Shown here: positions 20,894-32,053 of the stretch, one piece after another
Position numbering within the stretch: the stretch's first letter is position 1
Layout of the letters: the number at the start of each line of letters is the position of its first letter
NCBI RefSeq assembly: GCF_002374315.1
Contig: NZ_NWUX01000014.1
Coordinates: forward strand, 57,739-121,738
Direction: 5' to 3'
Source of the DNA: Vreelandella nigrificans
GTDB taxonomy: Bacteria; Pseudomonadota; Gammaproteobacteria; Pseudomonadales; Halomonadaceae
Length of the DNA stretch: 64,000 nucleotides
Position numbers and translations under genes: made by a program
The notes under the pieces: model-generated
Database searches by the model: none
Told to the model about the DNA's origin: nothing
Seen by the model: the letters and a program-made list of their open reading frames with translations, nothing else

Positions 20894-22354
20894 TTAGGCT
20901 TGTCGAGCTTGCGGCAGCGGGTTTGCCAAAAGCGCAGCCACGGTGAAAAATGATCCGGTGGCCAACACACGGTCATCCAGTGTCAAGCTCTCGGCCAATG
21001 CGCTTACTCCCTCTTCGGGTGAGGCCGCACAGTAGCGCACACTTCCGCCCCGCGAGGTGATACGCTCGGCTAATTCAGCCGCTGGCCGCCCACGCTCCCC
21101 TTCAAGGGTGACGCACACCCAATCAGTAATACGTGGGAGTAGAGCGTCTATCACACCGTCGGCATCTTTATCATTAAGCATACCAATCAACGCCCATTGC
21201 CGCCCACCAGGCGGTGGCATGGGTAACCGACGAGCCACGTATTCAGCAGCGTGGGGGTTATGCCCCACATCCAAGCACCACTGGCCAAGCCACTGCATAC
21301 GACCTGGAAGCCTTACAGACTGCAGCGCATCGCAACATGCTTTTGTGGTTAACAGCACGCCCCCAAGTGACAAGGCCTGCAGTGCTGTGGCGGCATTATC
21401 AATCGGCAGCCCTGGATCGGGAAGCCCATTAAGTGAAATTGTTTCGCCATCAACGTTTAAACCATACCAACACCAAGAAGCGCTGGTTGTGTCGTTACTT
21501 TCTCTGACACCACCTATTGGTCCATGTTCTGTAACGTCATGCTTTACAATGCCAGTCTCTATTAGGCCGCTCTCTATCAAGTTACTGCCAGCATTTCTAG
21601 CGGTGCGCTGATCAGAACCGGCAAGTAAACTATGGGAAAACGCTACTCCTAAGCTATAAACAGGAGCGGAGATGGCTGTGGCGGAATCAGCAACACTGAC
21701 TGGCAACGACTGGCTACCCAACACCGCAGGCTTTAATGGGCGAAAAATACCCGCTTTCTCACGCCCAATTTGATCAATATCTGTGCCAAGAAAATTCGCG
21801 TGATCCTGAGCAATAGTCGTTACCACACCAACGTCAGCATCAATAATATTAACCGCATCCAAGCGCCCACCCAGGCCTACTTCAAGTAGCGCCAAGTCGA
21901 GCTTGGCTTTAGCCAAACACCATAGCGCACATAGCGTCCCTGCTTCGAAGTAGGTCAGGCTAATAGCGGGCTCTTGTAGCCTTGCAGCTTCTACTTCAGC
22001 AAAGCCCTCCACTAACTGGTGGTCTTCTGCTTCCTGCCCATTGATAGTGACACGCTCGTTGTAACGCAAAAGATGGGGTGACGTGTAAGTACCTGTGCGC
22101 AGGCCATGGGAGCGGGCTAGAGCATCCATCATGGCAAGGGTAGACCCCTTGCCATTGGTGCCCGCAACGGTAATCACTCGCGTTGCAATGGGGCGAGTTA
22201 GCAACCCCATCCGCGTAGCTACCTGCGATACCCGTTCAAGCCCCATATCAATCCCTACCGGGTGCAGGGTTTCAAGATATTGTAGCCAATCAGCTAAGGA
22301 CCCCGGTTTTAAAGGCTTAGATGTTAAGGACTTAGATGTTAAGGACTTAGGCAT
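20894..22354 (-). CDS. folC: Bifunctional dihydrofolate/folylpolyglutamate synthase
   Basis: Adds glutamate to dihydropteroate and to folates. The 486 residues have the Mur-ligase-type P-loop GTNGKGST near residue 70, the family pattern [12 protein letters not shown] at the N terminus and LDVGHNPHA in the C-terminal domain. The frame runs open to 22462, but I start at 22354 because the longer form would read deep into accD. The start then overlaps the accD stop by 8 bases, so coupling is likely. The first 16 codons contain a 15-base tandem repeat ([10 protein letters not shown]). A serine-rich insert of about 50 residues in the middle makes it longer than E. coli FolC (422). Confidence 0.93.
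   Translation of the reverse strand: MPKSLTSKSLTSKPLKPGSLADWLQYLETLHPVGIDMGLERVSQVATRMGLLTRPIATRVITVAGTNGKGSTLAMMDALARSHGLRTGTYTSPHLLRYNERVTINGQEAEDHQLVEGFAEVEAARLQEPAISLTYFEAGTLCALWCLAKAKLDLALLEVGLGGRLDAVNIIDADVGVVTTIAQDHANFLGTDIDQIGREKAGIFRPLKPAVLGSQSLPVSVADSATAISAPVYSLGVAFSHSLLAGSDQRTARNAGSNLIESGLIETGIVKHDVTEHGPIGGVRESNDTTSASWCWYGLNVDGETISLNGLPDPGLPIDNAATALQALSLGGVLLTTKACCDALQSVRLPGRMQWLGQWCLDVGHNPHAAEYVARRLPMPPPGGRQWALIGMLNDKDADGVIDALLPRITDWVCVTLEGERGRPAAELAERITSRGGSVRYCAASPEEGVSALAESLTLDDRVLATGSFFTVAALLANPLPQARQA
22311..22353 (-). repeat. 15-base tandem repeat at the folC 5' end
   Basis: On the plus strand AAGGACTTAGATGTT recurs at 22311, 22326 and (partly) 22341. It encodes repeated Lys-Ser-Leu-Thr-Ser in FolC. 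The copies are nearly identical, which suggests recent duplication. Confidence 0.8.
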
Positions 22355-23375
22355 TGCGTGTCGCGTCGTCACTCTTAACCGTGTCACTCTTAGCAGTGGT
22401 AGGTTCGTCGTGAACCTCAGTAGTGGCAGTGGCCTCATTAACCTCCGCAAGCCGCTCATCATCCACTAGAGGCTCAGCAGTTGCAGCGTCTTCCAGGGAG
22501 TCATCATCAACAGGCATAGCACTGTGGTGAGTAAGCTTTCTTAGCACACTACCAACACGGGTACGCATATCATGACGATGAACGATCATATCCACCGTAC
22601 CATGCTCCAACAAAAACTCGCTGCGTTGGAAACCTTCCGGCAGCGTCTCACGCACGGTTTGTTCGATAACCCGCGGCCCAGCAAAACCAATCAAAGCATT
22701 GGGCTCGGCAATATTGAGATCTCCCAGCATGGCAAGCGATGCAGAAACACCACCAAACACTGGGTCAGTTAGTACGGAGATGTAAGGTACGCCTGACTGT
22801 TTGAGCTTTTCAAGCGCCGCTGATGTTTTGGCCATTTGCATTAACGAGAACAGCGCTTCTTGCATCCGCGCACCACCAGAGGCAGCAAAACAGATCAGCG
22901 GAATGCGCTCTTCAAGTGCGATGGTGGCGGCACGGACGAATTTTTCGCCAACAACCGCCCCCATAGATCCACCCATAAACGTAAATTCGAAGGCTACTGC
23001 TACTACCGGCAAGCCATCCAATTCACCGCGCATTGCTACCAGCGCATCTTTCTCGCCAGTATCTTTCTGCGCTGCGGTTAGGCGGTCTTTGTACTTTTTA
23101 GAGTCGCGGAATTTGAGGCGGTCATTAGGCTCAATCTCAGCCGCCACCTCTTCGCGTCCCTGTTTATCCAAAAACCAGTCCAAGCGCTTACGGGCCGTTA
23201 AGCGTAAGTGGTGGTCACACTTCGGACACACGCTATGGTGCTTCTCTAGCTCAGGAAGGTAGAGAACGGCTTCACACTTGGGACATTTACGCCAGAGGCC
23301 GTCGGGCACGCTAGCGCGACGGTCTTTACGCTGGATACGCCCCATCGAGGGCACGATCTTGTCTAACCAGCTCAT
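22347..23375 (-). CDS. accD: Acetyl-CoA carboxylase carboxyltransferase subunit beta
   Basis: Beta subunit of the carboxyltransferase that makes malonyl-CoA, the first step of fatty-acid synthesis. The 342 residues contain the four-Cys zinc ribbon (CPKC near residue 30 and CPKC about 20 residues later) and the crotonase-like core with [11 protein letters not shown] and [15 protein letters not shown]-terminal acidic, low-complexity extension of about 45 residues makes it longer than the usual 290-305. It overlaps folC by 8 bases. Confidence 0.96.
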   Translation of the reverse strand: MSWLDKIVPSMGRIQRKDRRASVPDGLWRKCPKCEAVLYLPELEKHHSVCPKCDHHLRLTARKRLDWFLDKQGREEVAAEIEPNDRLKFRDSKKYKDRLTAAQKDTGEKDALVAMRGELDGLPVVAVAFEFTFMGGSMGAVVGEKFVRAATIALEERIPLICFAASGGARMQEALFSLMQMAKTSAALEKLKQSGVPYISVLTDPVFGGVSASLAMLGDLNIAEPNALIGFAGPRVIEQTVRETLPEGFQRSEFLLEHGTVDMIVHRHDMRTRVGSVLRKLTHHSAMPVDDDSLEDAATAEPLVDDERLAEVNEATATTEVHDEPTTAKSDTVKSDDATRNA

Positions 23376-23468
23376 ATTAAAAAGGTTTCCATATACGTCA
23401 ATGCCTGGCTAGGCCAAGCCTGATGAGTGTCGTCTGCCAATTCAGTGTAGACGATGAGGAGACAAACT

Positions 23469-24278
23469 TTAGGCATCCATTGCTGTACGCATTTCAGCCA
23501 AAACGCTTTTCAGCTGGCCAGCAATGGTCTCAGGTGCATCAAGGCTGTCAGCTATACGATTAACAAGCGCACTGCCAACGATAACACCATCAGCCACTTT
23601 CGCTACTTCTGCAGCTGTAGCCCCGTCGCGAATACCAAAGCCAACACATAGCGGCAAGTCGGTCATTCCACGTAGCGGCGCCAGATGGTTAGCCACATCT
23701 TCAGCATTTAGCGTAGCCGCACCTGTTACACCTTTCAGCGAAACATAATACAGGTAGCCCTCACCGTGGGCACATATTGTAGCGGCACGAGCATGTGAAG
23801 TGGTAGGTGCAACCAAGAAAATCGCTGCTAAATCACGCGCTTTTAATAGTGGCCCAAACTCTTCAGCCTCTTCTGGCGGCATATCCACCACCAGTACACC
23901 GTCTACACCAACGCTTGCTGCTTTGTTTGCGAACACCTCGTAACCAATCCGCTCAATGGGATTTAAATAGCCCATTAACACCACTGGAGTGGTGGTATCC
24001 GCTTGACGAAACTCAGCCACCATATCCAGTAGGTCTACAAGCCGCGTACCTTGTTGCAGTGCACGCTCGCAAGCTTTTTGAATAACCGGACCGTCAGCCA
24101 TCGGGTCTGAAAATGGCACGCCAAGCTCAAGAATATCAGCCCCTGCCTCTACCAAGGCATGCATAAAGCCAACGGTATAGTGAGGTGCAGGATCACCGGC
24201 GGTAATGTAGGGGATTAGGGCCTTGCGCCCCTGCTGCTTTAATTCGGAAAAACGCTGGTCAATACGATTCATGCTCAC
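23469..24278 (-). CDS. trpA: Tryptophan synthase alpha chain
   Basis: Cleaves indole-3-glycerol phosphate to indole and glyceraldehyde 3-phosphate. It works with TrpB in an alpha2beta2 complex with an indole tunnel. The 269 residues show the catalytic Glu and loop in [10 protein letters not shown] and the catalytic-Asp region in the segment before YLNPIERIG. The start is 2 bases downstream of the trpB stop. No TrpI regulator is near. Confidence 0.97.
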   Translation of the reverse strand: MSMNRIDQRFSELKQQGRKALIPYITAGDPAPHYTVGFMHALVEAGADILELGVPFSDPMADGPVIQKACERALQQGTRLVDLLDMVAEFRQADTTTPVVLMGYLNPIERIGYEVFANKAASVGVDGVLVVDMPPEEAEEFGPLLKARDLAAIFLVAPTTSHARAATICAHGEGYLYYVSLKGVTGAATLNAEDVANHLAPLRGMTDLPLCVGFGIRDGATAAEVAKVADGVIVGSALVNRIADSLDAPETIAGQLKSVLAEMRTAMDA

Positions 24279-24280
24279 CC

Positions 24281-25519
24281 CTAAAACTCGATGCCGTCGA
24301 TGTTCGCCACGGTCATAATGTCTTTATCACCACGGCCAGAGAGGTTGACCACAATGTGCTGGTCGGTGCGCATTGTTGGCGCTAACACCTTTGCATGCGC
24401 CAGCGCATGAGCCGACTCAAGCGCTGGCATGATGCCTTCCATATGGGTCAATTCACGGAAGGCCTCCAACACTTCTTTATCGTTTGCAGCCACGTAGTTA
24501 ACACGACCAACGTCTTTCCACAAAGCGTGTTCAGGGCCAACACCTGGGTAATCAAGGCCTGCTGAGATCGAGTGCGTATCCGACACTTGGCCTGCCTCAT
24601 CGGACATTAGGTACGTACGATTGCCATGTAACACACCACGAGGGGCATTGGACGATAGCGGTGCAGCATGACGTCCTGTTTCTAACCCATCGCCACCGGC
24701 TTCAACGCCATACATAGCAACCGCGTCATCTTCAACAAACGGATAAAAGAGGCCCAGTGCATTAGAGCCACCGCCGACACAAGCTACCAGCGCATCAGGC
24801 AGGCGGCCAATTTGCTCTAGCGACTGGCGTCTCGCCTCGCGCCCCACCACTGCGTTGAAATCACGCACCAGTTGCGGATAAGGGTGCGGGCCAGCCACCG
24901 TACCGATGATATAAAAGGTGTTATCGACGTTAGTGACCCAATCACGCAGTGCTTCGTTCATCGCGTCTTTTAATGTGCGTGTACCCGACTCAACCGGAAT
25001 AACCCGCGCACCTAGTAGATGCATGCGATAAACATTGAGCTTTTGACGCTGAACGTCCGCAGCCCCCATGTAAACATCACACTCGAGGCCTAAACGGGCA
25101 GCAACGGTGGCCGTGGCAACACCGTGTTGACCTGCACCAGTCTCAGCAATCACCCTTGGCTTACCAGTTTTTTTCGCCAGTAGCGCCTGACCGATAGTGT
25201 TATTTACCTTATGAGCGCCTGTATGGTTTAAATCTTCGCGTTTAAGCCAAATTTGCGCACCACCCAACGACTGCGACCAGCGCTCGGCATGATACAGCGG
25301 AGATGGGCGGCCCACATAGTGGGCAAGATCACGGTCAAACTCTGCCTGGAAGGCCGGGTCATCACGGAGACTTAGATAAGTCTGCTCCAACTCTTCCAGA
25401 GCAAAGCTCAGGGTTTCTGACACAAACCGGCCACCGTAGGGGCCAAAATGACCACGAGCATCCGGCATACGGGTTAGGTCGCTGAACTTCGTTTCAGTGG
25501 CTGAGACAGTCACAGGCAT
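24281..25519 (-). CDS. trpB: Tryptophan synthase beta chain
   Basis: PLP enzyme that condenses indole with serine to tryptophan. The 412 residues carry the PLP lysine in [10 protein letters not shown], the phosphate-binding GGGSNA and the ETGAGQHG loop. The length is typical (397-410) plus a short N-terminal extension. It follows trpF by 85 bases and precedes trpA by 2, giving the Pseudomonas-type trpF-trpBA order. Confidence 0.97.
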   Translation of the reverse strand: MPVTVSATETKFSDLTRMPDARGHFGPYGGRFVSETLSFALEELEQTYLSLRDDPAFQAEFDRDLAHYVGRPSPLYHAERWSQSLGGAQIWLKREDLNHTGAHKVNNTIGQALLAKKTGKPRVIAETGAGQHGVATATVAARLGLECDVYMGAADVQRQKLNVYRMHLLGARVIPVESGTRTLKDAMNEALRDWVTNVDNTFYIIGTVAGPHPYPQLVRDFNAVVGREARRQSLEQIGRLPDALVACVGGGSNALGLFYPFVEDDAVAMYGVEAGGDGLETGRHAAPLSSNAPRGVLHGNRTYLMSDEAGQVSDTHSISAGLDYPGVGPEHALWKDVGRVNYVAANDKEVLEAFRELTHMEGIMPALESAHALAHAKVLAPTMRTDQHIVVNLSGRGDKDIMTVANIDGIEF

Positions 25520-25604
25520 ACCTCACAAGATCGCCAGAACAGGCAAACAATGAATGAACTTACACAAGGACATAGCCGCTTTTCCGGCGCGCCCTCGCGG
25601 TGAA

Positions 25605-26240
25605 CTATTGGGCGCTGGCTAACGTCACTTGTTTAACAAAGGACGCCATTAAATCGGCATCTTTAACGCCATGAGATGCCTCGATACCGCCAGATACATC
25701 AACAGCATAAGGCATAACTTGCTTAACCGCTGCAGCAATATTTCCTGCCGTTAACCCACCGGCGAGGATAACAGGTTTCGCCAGGGTTGCGGGGATTCTC
25801 GACCAGTCAAAGGTCTCCCCTGTTCCACCCGGCGAGCCTGGCCGATAGGCATCGAGAAGCAGTGCCTTGGCATCAGAATATTCTGCTGCAGCTTGATGAA
25901 GGTCGATATCGTCACGCATACGCAGGGCTTTGATCCAAGGCCGGTCAAACTGCTGACAAAACGAAGCCGGTTCATCGCCATGGAATTGAATAAGGTCCAA
26001 ATAAGGTAAGCACTGCTCAATCAACTCAGCAGGCTGATTCACAAATAGCCCGACCCTGGTCACAAAAGCAGGTACATTTGCTGCCAACCCCTGAAGCGTA
26101 TCCGGCGTTATGCTGCGGGCGCTTTTAGGCCACATAACAAAACCCAGAGCATCGACACCCAGTGCAACAGCTTGTGCAATATCTTCATGGCGGGTAAAAC
26201 CGCAGAACTTGATCCGCGTGCGTGCGTAGTTAACACTCAC
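25605..26240 (-). CDS. trpF: Phosphoribosylanthranilate isomerase
   Basis: Third step of tryptophan synthesis, an Amadori rearrangement of PRA to CdRP. The 211-residue (beta/alpha)8 barrel has the catalytic Cys in KFCGFTRHED, the catalytic Asp region LLDAY and the phosphate site AGGLTAGN plus DVSGGIE. The start overlaps the truA stop by 4 bases. Confidence 0.96.
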   Translation of the reverse strand: MSVNYARTRIKFCGFTRHEDIAQAVALGVDALGFVMWPKSARSITPDTLQGLAANVPAFVTRVGLFVNQPAELIEQCLPYLDLIQFHGDEPASFCQQFDRPWIKALRMRDDIDLHQAAAEYSDAKALLLDAYRPGSPGGTGETFDWSRIPATLAKPVILAGGLTAGNIAAAVKQVMPYAVDVSGGIEASHGVKDADLMASFVKQVTLASAQ

Positions 26241-27172
26241 GACGAGGCCTCCTGTTTGGGTATGGCACGTTTTTTGAAGGTCAGGTTCCGCCGGGCTGCT
26301 ATCCGAGGGCTATCAGGCAACGTACGTTCACCTGTCCACTCACCGGTAAATGCCAACATGTTCGGCCCTAGCGGCTCTTGAGGCAATGCAAAACGCTCAT
26401 CGTAAATAGAGTCAACAAAATGCAGGCCACAAGCAGGTGCAGTCACATCCCCTTGACGGCGATTCTTCAATGCCAGCAGGCGTTCAATGTGCCCTTCATC
26501 TTGAGCACCACGCCCAACACTAACCAGAGCACCGGCAATATTGCGAATCATATGATGTAAAAACGCATTACCCTGAATATCAATCACCACTAGCGGGCCA
26601 TAGCGCTTTACTTCAACAAAATGCATTTGACGCCATGGGGTTTTGGACTGGCAGCCCGCCGCTCGGAAGCTCGAAAAATCATGCTCCCCGACCAGAGCTT
26701 GCGCTGCGCGATGCATAGCATCGGCGTCTAGCGGGTCTCGGCACCAAGTGACATTGCTGCGCTCCAACACAGGGCGGCTAATTTGATTAAGCAGGATATA
26801 GCGGTAGCGGCGCGCCAGCGCTCCCAAACGCGAGTGAAAGTCATCAGAGACCGGCTTCACCCAACGAATAGCAACATCTCTTGGCAAATTGGTATTGGCA
26901 CCAAAAATCCAGGCTTTTTCCGTACGCTGTGCAGGTGGATCAAAATGGATCACCTGACGGGTAGCATGTACACCAGAATCTGTTCGCCCACTGGCATGGA
27001 TAGTCACCGGGGCATTGGCCACCTTCGCCAAAGCCTCTTCAACCGCCTGCTGAACAGAGGCTGAATGTTTTAGTCGCTGAAATCCGCAAAAGCGAGTGCC
27101 ATCGTACTCAATGCCCATCGCCAAACGGCCAGCCAGCGGTTGTGTCTCGTCAAAGTGGTAGAACAGCGTCAT
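26237..27172 (-). CDS. truA: tRNA pseudouridine38-40 synthase
   Basis: Isomerises U38-U40 in the anticodon stem-loop of tRNAs. The catalytic Asp is in GRTDSGVHA at about residues 60-68. The 311 residues exceed the common 250-270 because of a 25-residue N-terminal and a 25-residue C-terminal extension. It lies 29 bases downstream of fimV and overlaps trpF by 4 bases, as in the Pseudomonas fimV-truA-trpF order. Confidence 0.95.
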   Translation of the reverse strand: MTLFYHFDETQPLAGRLAMGIEYDGTRFCGFQRLKHSASVQQAVEEALAKVANAPVTIHASGRTDSGVHATRQVIHFDPPAQRTEKAWIFGANTNLPRDVAIRWVKPVSDDFHSRLGALARRYRYILLNQISRPVLERSNVTWCRDPLDADAMHRAAQALVGEHDFSSFRAAGCQSKTPWRQMHFVEVKRYGPLVVIDIQGNAFLHHMIRNIAGALVSVGRGAQDEGHIERLLALKNRRQGDVTAPACGLHFVDSIYDERFALPQEPLGPNMLAFTGEWTGERTLPDSPRIAARRNLTFKKRAIPKQEASS

Positions 27173-27201
27173 TAAGCCATGTCATCTAGAGAATATAAGG
27201 G

Positions 27202-28815
27202 TTAGCTATTATCCCGGCGTCGCGGCTCGAATGCTACCTCTTCAACCTCCCACTCCTCTACTGGCACTGCATCCGCTGGTACTGAGTCTACTGGTGCTGA
27301 GTCTACTGGAGCTGGGTCTACTGGTGCTGCGCGCGAGGGTTGTATCGAGGGGGAAGTGAATGGCACATCCTCTAGCTGGGGAGTTGCTGAGCACTGAGTA
27401 GGCGGCACCACGGTTTGCAGCGGTACAGCTTCCCACTTACGCTCACGACGTTTACGGGACCACACCAGCGCCCCCAACAGTAACGCTAGCGCAACACTGG
27501 CAATGGGCCATTGGTAAGCAGCCACCCGCTCCGAAATACCGTAGGAGTTGTCAGAAACGCCAGTAACTGACTCAACCATAACGTCCCGGGCAGTGGAAGC
27601 AAGGGCAACTGCGGTTTGCACTTCCCGCTGTGACACACTGAGCGCTTCGGTCAGTGCAGCCATCTCTTGGCGTAGCTCGGTAAGCTCGGCACGAAGCTGC
27701 TCGCGCTCTTCAAGCACCGGTTGAAACATGGCTTGGCTTTCTTGTAGCTGCTCGACCAAATCACTTAACGTCAGTCCCTCCAACTGTTCCTCTTGTGAAG
27801 AGTGTGTCAAAAGGCCTGGCTGCTGTTGCCCTTCTGGCACTTCTACCGCAGCTTGGGAGGCAGCAATACTGGGCGCATCTTCTCCTGTCACTCCTGTAAT
27901 TCCTACGCTTCCAACAACTTGTTCAGCATCGGGCGATGCAGGGGTGGCTGAGAGGGTAGATGAGAGGGTAGATGAGAGAGTGGTTGAGAGAGCAGCCGCA
28001 GGCTCAGCACTCTCGGTTTCTGGAACTGGTTGGCTAGTGGCCCCTGGTACGCTATCGGTTACGTCTGGCTGCCGCATCGCCCGAAACGCTTGTCGCGCAT
28101 CACTGGGCGAGCGGGCCATTATCGCTTCATAGCTGGGCATCGCTAATGTTTGCCCGGCGCGCATACTATCGATATCACCCAAAGGGAATACTTCAGGGTT
28201 AGCGTCCACAAGCGCGACGACCATCTGCGGCACACTCGCATCAGTAGGCTTTGCCCGCTCGGCAACACCCCAGAGCGAATCACCACTAGCCACGTAGAGA
28301 GTACTATTAGCCTCTGAAGCGCCACTACTTGCATTACGCTCCCGATTATCTAGTGCAGAGGAGTCGCTACTGGACTCAGCAGCGTTAATAAGCGGTTGTC
28401 CAACATCCGGGGTACTACTACGCATATCAGGCAGATCAAGCAGCAGCGTAAGCGCTTGGCTAGTTTCACCCTCAGGAGAAGACACGGTTAGCAGAACATC
28501 TAGCCATAGTTCATCGACAACCTGTGAGGAACTCAGCACCAACTGATAACCGCCCGACTGCTCACGCAACTCTGTGCGAAGTGACGCTGCTAACGGAGTC
28601 CACTCCAACCCCAGTGCTGTAAAAGCAGCTTCATTAGCCACCGTGATATGCAAATCATCTAACGCATACTGGTCAGCATCCAGTAAAGGTACCGTTGCGC
28701 TAAGCGGTGCATTTAGCGGCGTATTAACTGACACCGGGCCTAAGCCAACAGCCAGTGCCAAGGTGCTAACAGCACTGAGCGACACCCCTAACAAACCTAC
28801 TAACTTTTGTTTCAT
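27202..28815 (-). CDS. fimV: FimV-family LysM/TPR-adaptor protein
   Basis: Inner-membrane hub protein that in Pseudomonas organises type IV pili and polar signalling. The 537 residues show a signal peptide (ending LALAVGLG), the FimV N-terminal domain with LNAPLSATVPLLDADQYA, a LysM domain near residue 170 (YVASGDSLWGVAERA), a coiled coil at about 350-400 and one membrane segment (WPIASVALALLLGALVW). A short Pro/Val-rich cytoplasmic tail ends it. It is much shorter than P. aeruginosa FimV (919) and lacks its C-terminal FimV/TPR domain. Two repeat tracts lie within the gene. Confidence 0.88.
   Translation of the reverse strand: MKQKLVGLLGVSLSAVSTLALAVGLGPVSVNTPLNAPLSATVPLLDADQYALDDLHITVANEAAFTALGLEWTPLAASLRTELREQSGGYQLVLSSSQVVDELWLDVLLTVSSPEGETSQALTLLLDLPDMRSSTPDVGQPLINAAESSSDSSALDNRERNASSGASEANSTLYVASGDSLWGVAERAKPTDASVPQMVVALVDANPEVFPLGDIDSMRAGQTLAMPSYEAIMARSPSDARQAFRAMRQPDVTDSVPGATSQPVPETESAEPAAALSTTLSSTLSSTLSATPASPDAEQVVGSVGITGVTGEDAPSIAASQAAVEVPEGQQQPGLLTHSSQEEQLEGLTLSDLVEQLQESQAMFQPVLEEREQLRAELTELRQEMAALTEALSVSQREVQTAVALASTARDVMVESVTGVSDNSYGISERVAAYQWPIASVALALLLGALVWSRKRRERKWEAVPLQTVVPPTQCSATPQLEDVPFTSPSIQPSRAAPVDPAPVDSAPVDSVPADAVPVEEWEVEEVAFEPRRRDNS
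27257..27331 (-). repeat. 15-base tandem repeat in the fimV 3' region
   Basis: Five units of TCTACTGGTGCTGAG or variants start at 27257, 27272, 27287, 27302 and 27317. They encode Ala-Pro-Val-Asp-Ser repeats in the cytoplasmic tail. The units are close enough to allow slippage without a frame shift. Confidence 0.85.
27949..27996 (-). repeat. 12-base tandem repeat in fimV
   Basis: TGAGAGGGTAGA is present at 27949 and 27961, with diverged copies at 27973 and 27985. It encodes Ser-Thr-Leu-Ser repeats in the linker after the LysM domain. The period again preserves frame. Confidence 0.8.
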
Positions 28816-28980
28816 TTAGGCCCCTACTGCCGTCGATCCCCTCTGGATCGAAACCTCCTAGAGATACTCTCCACTATATCTAGGCATTCTTCATTAATTA
28901 TACCTAATTTAAAATAATTACAATGATGTCACACAGCTTTTTTATGACACTGGCGCTTAAATAAATCGTAAATAGCGACC

Positions 28981-29017
28981 AAAAAAAGAGGGAAGCTGCG
29001 AACAGCTTCCCTCTTTT
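28981..29017 (-). terminator. Rho-independent terminator of asd
   Basis: AAAAGAGGGAAGCTG (28984-28998) and CAGCTTCCCTCTTTT (29003-29017) form a perfect 15-base stem with a 4-base CGAA loop. On the minus strand a run of seven T follows. It separates asd from fimV. Confidence 0.95.
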
Positions 29018-29052
29018 GGACTAACGTTTTAGGCGTGAATTAAGCGCTCTGC

Positions 29053-30165
29053 TTACTGCTCACGCAGAATTTTAAGCATACGCTTAAGTGGCTCTGCGGC
29101 ACCCCAAAGTAGCTGGTCACCCACACTGAATGCAGATAAGTACTCGCCACCCATATTTAGCTTACGCAGACGCCCTACCGGAATTTGTAGCGTGCCAGTG
29201 GCAGCGGCAGGCGTTAGACCCGCAACGGTGGCGTCTTTGTCATTGGGGATCAGCCTAACCCACTCGTTATGCTTGGCAATACGCTCTTCAATTTCATCAA
29301 GCGGCACATCCTGCTTTAGCTTGATGGTAAATGCCTGACTGTGAGAGCGCATTGCACCAATGCGTACGCACAGGCCGTCGATGGGGATAGGGTTGTTTTG
29401 AAGGCCCAAAATTTTGTTGGTCTCAACGCTACCTTTCCACTCTTCGCGGCTTTGGCCACTTTCGAGCTTGCTATCAATCCACGGCAGCAGGCTACCCGCT
29501 AGCGGCGCGCCAAAGTTATCGGTGGGGAAATCGCTGCTTCGCATCGCGGCGGTAACTTTGCGATCAATGTCGAGAATCGCGCTAGACGTATCTTTCAGCT
29601 CTTCACCAACGCTATCGCGTAGTTGACCCATTTGGTTCAACAGCTCACGCATATGTTTAGCGCCGGAACCTGAAGCAGCCTGATAGGTCATGGAGGTCAT
29701 CCACTCGACCATGTTGGCCTCGAACAGACCGCCTAGGCCCATCAGCATCAGACTAACGGTACAGTTACCGCCCACAAATGTTTTCGCGCCTTTCGCTAAC
29801 TGGGCGTCGATCACATGGCGGTTAACCGGGTCCAGAATAATGGTAGCTTCATCTTCCATGCGCAGGGTACTGGCAGCATCAATCCAGTAGCCTTGCCAGC
29901 CTGCTGCACGCAGGTCTTTATAAACCGGCTTGGTGTAATCACCGCCTTGACAGGTAATCACTACGTCAAGCGCCTTAAGCGCTTCGATATCGAATGCATC
30001 TTTCAGCGGAGGTACGTCTACGCCGATGTCGGGACCCGGTTGGCCAACTTGAGAAGTGGTGAAGAAAATCGGCTCAATGCCGTTAAAATCACCATCTTCT
30101 TGCATGCGCTGCATGAGCACAGAGCCAACCATACCACGCCATCCCACGAAACCGACTTTCAACAT
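29053..30165 (-). CDS. asd: Aspartate-semialdehyde dehydrogenase
   Basis: Reduces aspartyl phosphate to aspartate semialdehyde, the branch point to lysine, methionine and threonine. The 370 residues start [15 protein letters not shown] (nucleotide-binding GWRGMVG), with the catalytic Cys in [12 protein letters not shown] and the His region in [19 protein letters not shown] precedes the ATG at 30165; the frame is open to 30207. It is the long gammaproteobacterial form. Confidence 0.96.
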   Translation of the reverse strand: MLKVGFVGWRGMVGSVLMQRMQEDGDFNGIEPIFFTTSQVGQPGPDIGVDVPPLKDAFDIEALKALDVVITCQGGDYTKPVYKDLRAAGWQGYWIDAASTLRMEDEATIILDPVNRHVIDAQLAKGAKTFVGGNCTVSLMLMGLGGLFEANMVEWMTSMTYQAASGSGAKHMRELLNQMGQLRDSVGEELKDTSSAILDIDRKVTAAMRSSDFPTDNFGAPLAGSLLPWIDSKLESGQSREEWKGSVETNKILGLQNNPIPIDGLCVRIGAMRSHSQAFTIKLKQDVPLDEIEERIAKHNEWVRLIPNDKDATVAGLTPAAATGTLQIPVGRLRKLNMGGEYLSAFSVGDQLLWGAAEPLKRMLKILREQ

Positions 30166-30196
30166 GTGAAGTCCTCCAACTAAGAATGAGACCAAT

Positions 30197-30202
30197 ATTA
30201 TA
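30197..30202 (-). promoter_or_regulatory. Candidate -10 box for asd
   Basis: A consensus TATAAT on the minus strand lies 32 bases upstream of the asd ATG, in an AT-rich stretch just past the leuB terminator. No good -35 is seen at 17 bases, so activation or a weak -35 is possible. Confidence 0.35.
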
Positions 30203-30221
30203 CACAAATATTAGACACAAC

Positions 30222-30247
30222 GTCGGCCACCCCCAGGGGTGGCCGAC
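30222..30247 (-). terminator. Hairpin downstream of leuB
   Basis: GTCGGCCACCC (30222-30232) pairs perfectly with GGGTGGCCGAC (30237-30247) across CCAG. On the minus strand GTTGTGTCT follows, so the T tract is weak. It sits between leuB and the asd promoter and probably ends the leuCDB transcript. Confidence 0.7.
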
Positions 30248-30284
30248 CAGTATTGTTACAACAGGTACAGCAGACTTGCTTAAC

Positions 30285-31367
30285 TTATGACTGCTTTGCA
30301 AATGCCGCTAGAACCGCATCGCCCATTTCCACGGTGGAAACAAGGCGCGTGCCTTCGGATGCGATATCGGCAGTGCGAAGCCCGTCATCCAACACGTTGC
30401 CAACAGCCGCTTCGATTCGCTCGGCCATCGCTGCTTCATTTAGCGAGTAGCGCAGCATCATCGCCACAGAAAGCATCATGGCTAATGGGTTGGCAATGTT
30501 CTGCCCCGCGATATCTGGCGCGCTGCCGTGACAAGGTTCGTACATGCCCTGCCCACTCTCGTTGAGTGATGCAGAAGGCAGCATACCGATAGAGCCTGTG
30601 AGCATGGCGGCAGCATCGGAAAGAATATCGCCAAACATATTGCCCGTCACCATCACATCAAACTGCTTCGGTGCACGCACCAACTGCATGGCAGCGTTAT
30701 CCACGTACATGTGGGAAAGCTCAACATCAGGATATTCCGGTGCTAAGCGATCCATGACTTCACGCCATAGAATGGTCACTTCCAGTACGTTTGCTTTATC
30801 TACCGAGCAGAGCTTCTTGCCGCGTTTTTGAGCCATTTCAAAAGCCACGCGGCCAATGCGCTCAATCTCACTTTCGGAATAGATGTAGGTATTAAAGCCA
30901 ACTCTCTCGCCGTTACGCACTTCGATGCCACGTGGCTGACCGAAGTAAATACCTCCAGTAAGCTCACGAACAATCATAATGTCCAGCCCAGCTACCAGCT
31001 CAGGCTTTAGGCTAGAGGCACTAGCCAACTGCGGGTAGAGCATGGCCGGACGAAGATTACCGAACAAACCCAAATTCTTACGTAGCCCCAACAGACCTTT
31101 TTCAGGGCGTTTGGAGAGGTCTTCCAGCTTATCCCACTTAGGGCCACCCACCGCACCTAACAAAATGGCGCTGGCTGCTTTGGCTTTATCCAACGTTTCC
31201 GTAGGAAGCGGCTCACCATGCACATCGTAGGCAGAGCCACCCACAAGGCCTTCTTCAACCTCGATGTCCAAACCGGCTTCTTGGCAGGCTGTCAGTAACC
31301 GCGCCGCCTGGGCCGCAATTTCCGGACCGATGCCATCACCCGGCAGCAGTAATACCTTATGAGTCAT
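30285..31367 (-). CDS. leuB: 3-isopropylmalate dehydrogenase
   Basis: NAD-dependent oxidative decarboxylation of 3-isopropylmalate, the third step of leucine synthesis. The 360 residues carry [10 protein letters not shown] at the N terminus, the substrate-binding [11 protein letters not shown] and the metal and NAD site [10 protein letters not shown]. It is the last gene of leuCDB. Confidence 0.97.
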   Translation of the reverse strand: MTHKVLLLPGDGIGPEIAAQAARLLTACQEAGLDIEVEEGLVGGSAYDVHGEPLPTETLDKAKAASAILLGAVGGPKWDKLEDLSKRPEKGLLGLRKNLGLFGNLRPAMLYPQLASASSLKPELVAGLDIMIVRELTGGIYFGQPRGIEVRNGERVGFNTYIYSESEIERIGRVAFEMAQKRGKKLCSVDKANVLEVTILWREVMDRLAPEYPDVELSHMYVDNAAMQLVRAPKQFDVMVTGNMFGDILSDAAAMLTGSIGMLPSASLNESGQGMYEPCHGSAPDIAGQNIANPLAMMLSVAMMLRYSLNEAAMAERIEAAVGNVLDDGLRTADIASEGTRLVSTVEMGDAVLAAFAKQS

Positions 31368-31402
31368 ACAACTTCCTTAGCATTAATAATGTTGAAGGTG
31401 GC

Positions 31403-32050
31403 TTACGCAGGTTGGCGGAACAGCCAAGGACGCTGTTGGCGATGGGTCTCTTCGAAGGAACGAATAGCCTCTTCGTCCTGCAACGTAATGCCAATATCAT
31501 CCAGGCCATTCAGCAGGCAGTGTTTGCGGAATTCATCCACTTCAAACTCAAGAATCTCGCCGCTGGGGGTAGTCACCCGCTGGTGCTCTAAGTCCACATC
31601 CAGCTGATAGCCTTCATTAGCATCAGCTTCGGCAAATAAACGGTCTACTTCTTCTTCCGCCAATGTGATCAGCAAAATCCCGTTTTTAAACGCATTATTG
31701 TAGAAAATATCGGCAAAGCTAGGCGCAATCACTACCTTAAAGCCAAAATCCTCCAGCGCCCAAGGGGCATGCTCACGGGAACTGCCACAACCGAAGTTAC
31801 GACGCGCCAGCAACACCTCAGCACCCTGATAGCGTGGCTGATTCAATACAAAATCAGGGTTTAATGGACGTTGCGAGCAGTCTTGCCCCGGCTGGCCTTC
31901 ATCTAAATAGCGCAGCTCGTCAAACAGGTTGACACCAAAGCCTGTGCGCTTGATTGACTTTAAAAACTGCTTCGGAATAATCAAGTCGGTGTCGACGTTA
32001 GCACGATCCAGTGGCGCGACCACACCTTCAAAACGTTCAAACTTTTTCAT
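31403..32050 (-). CDS. leuD: 3-isopropylmalate dehydratase small subunit
   Basis: Small subunit of isopropylmalate isomerase. The 215 residues show the swivel-domain motif [15 protein letters not shown] and the N-terminal [14 protein letters not shown]. It lies 3 bases downstream of leuC and 35 upstream of leuB. Confidence 0.97.
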   Translation of the reverse strand: MKKFERFEGVVAPLDRANVDTDLIIPKQFLKSIKRTGFGVNLFDELRYLDEGQPGQDCSQRPLNPDFVLNQPRYQGAEVLLARRNFGCGSSREHAPWALEDFGFKVVIAPSFADIFYNNAFKNGILLITLAEEEVDRLFAEADANEGYQLDVDLEHQRVTTPSGEILEFEVDEFRKHCLLNGLDDIGITLQDEEAIRSFEETHRQQRPWLFRQPA

Positions 32051-32053
32051 GGC

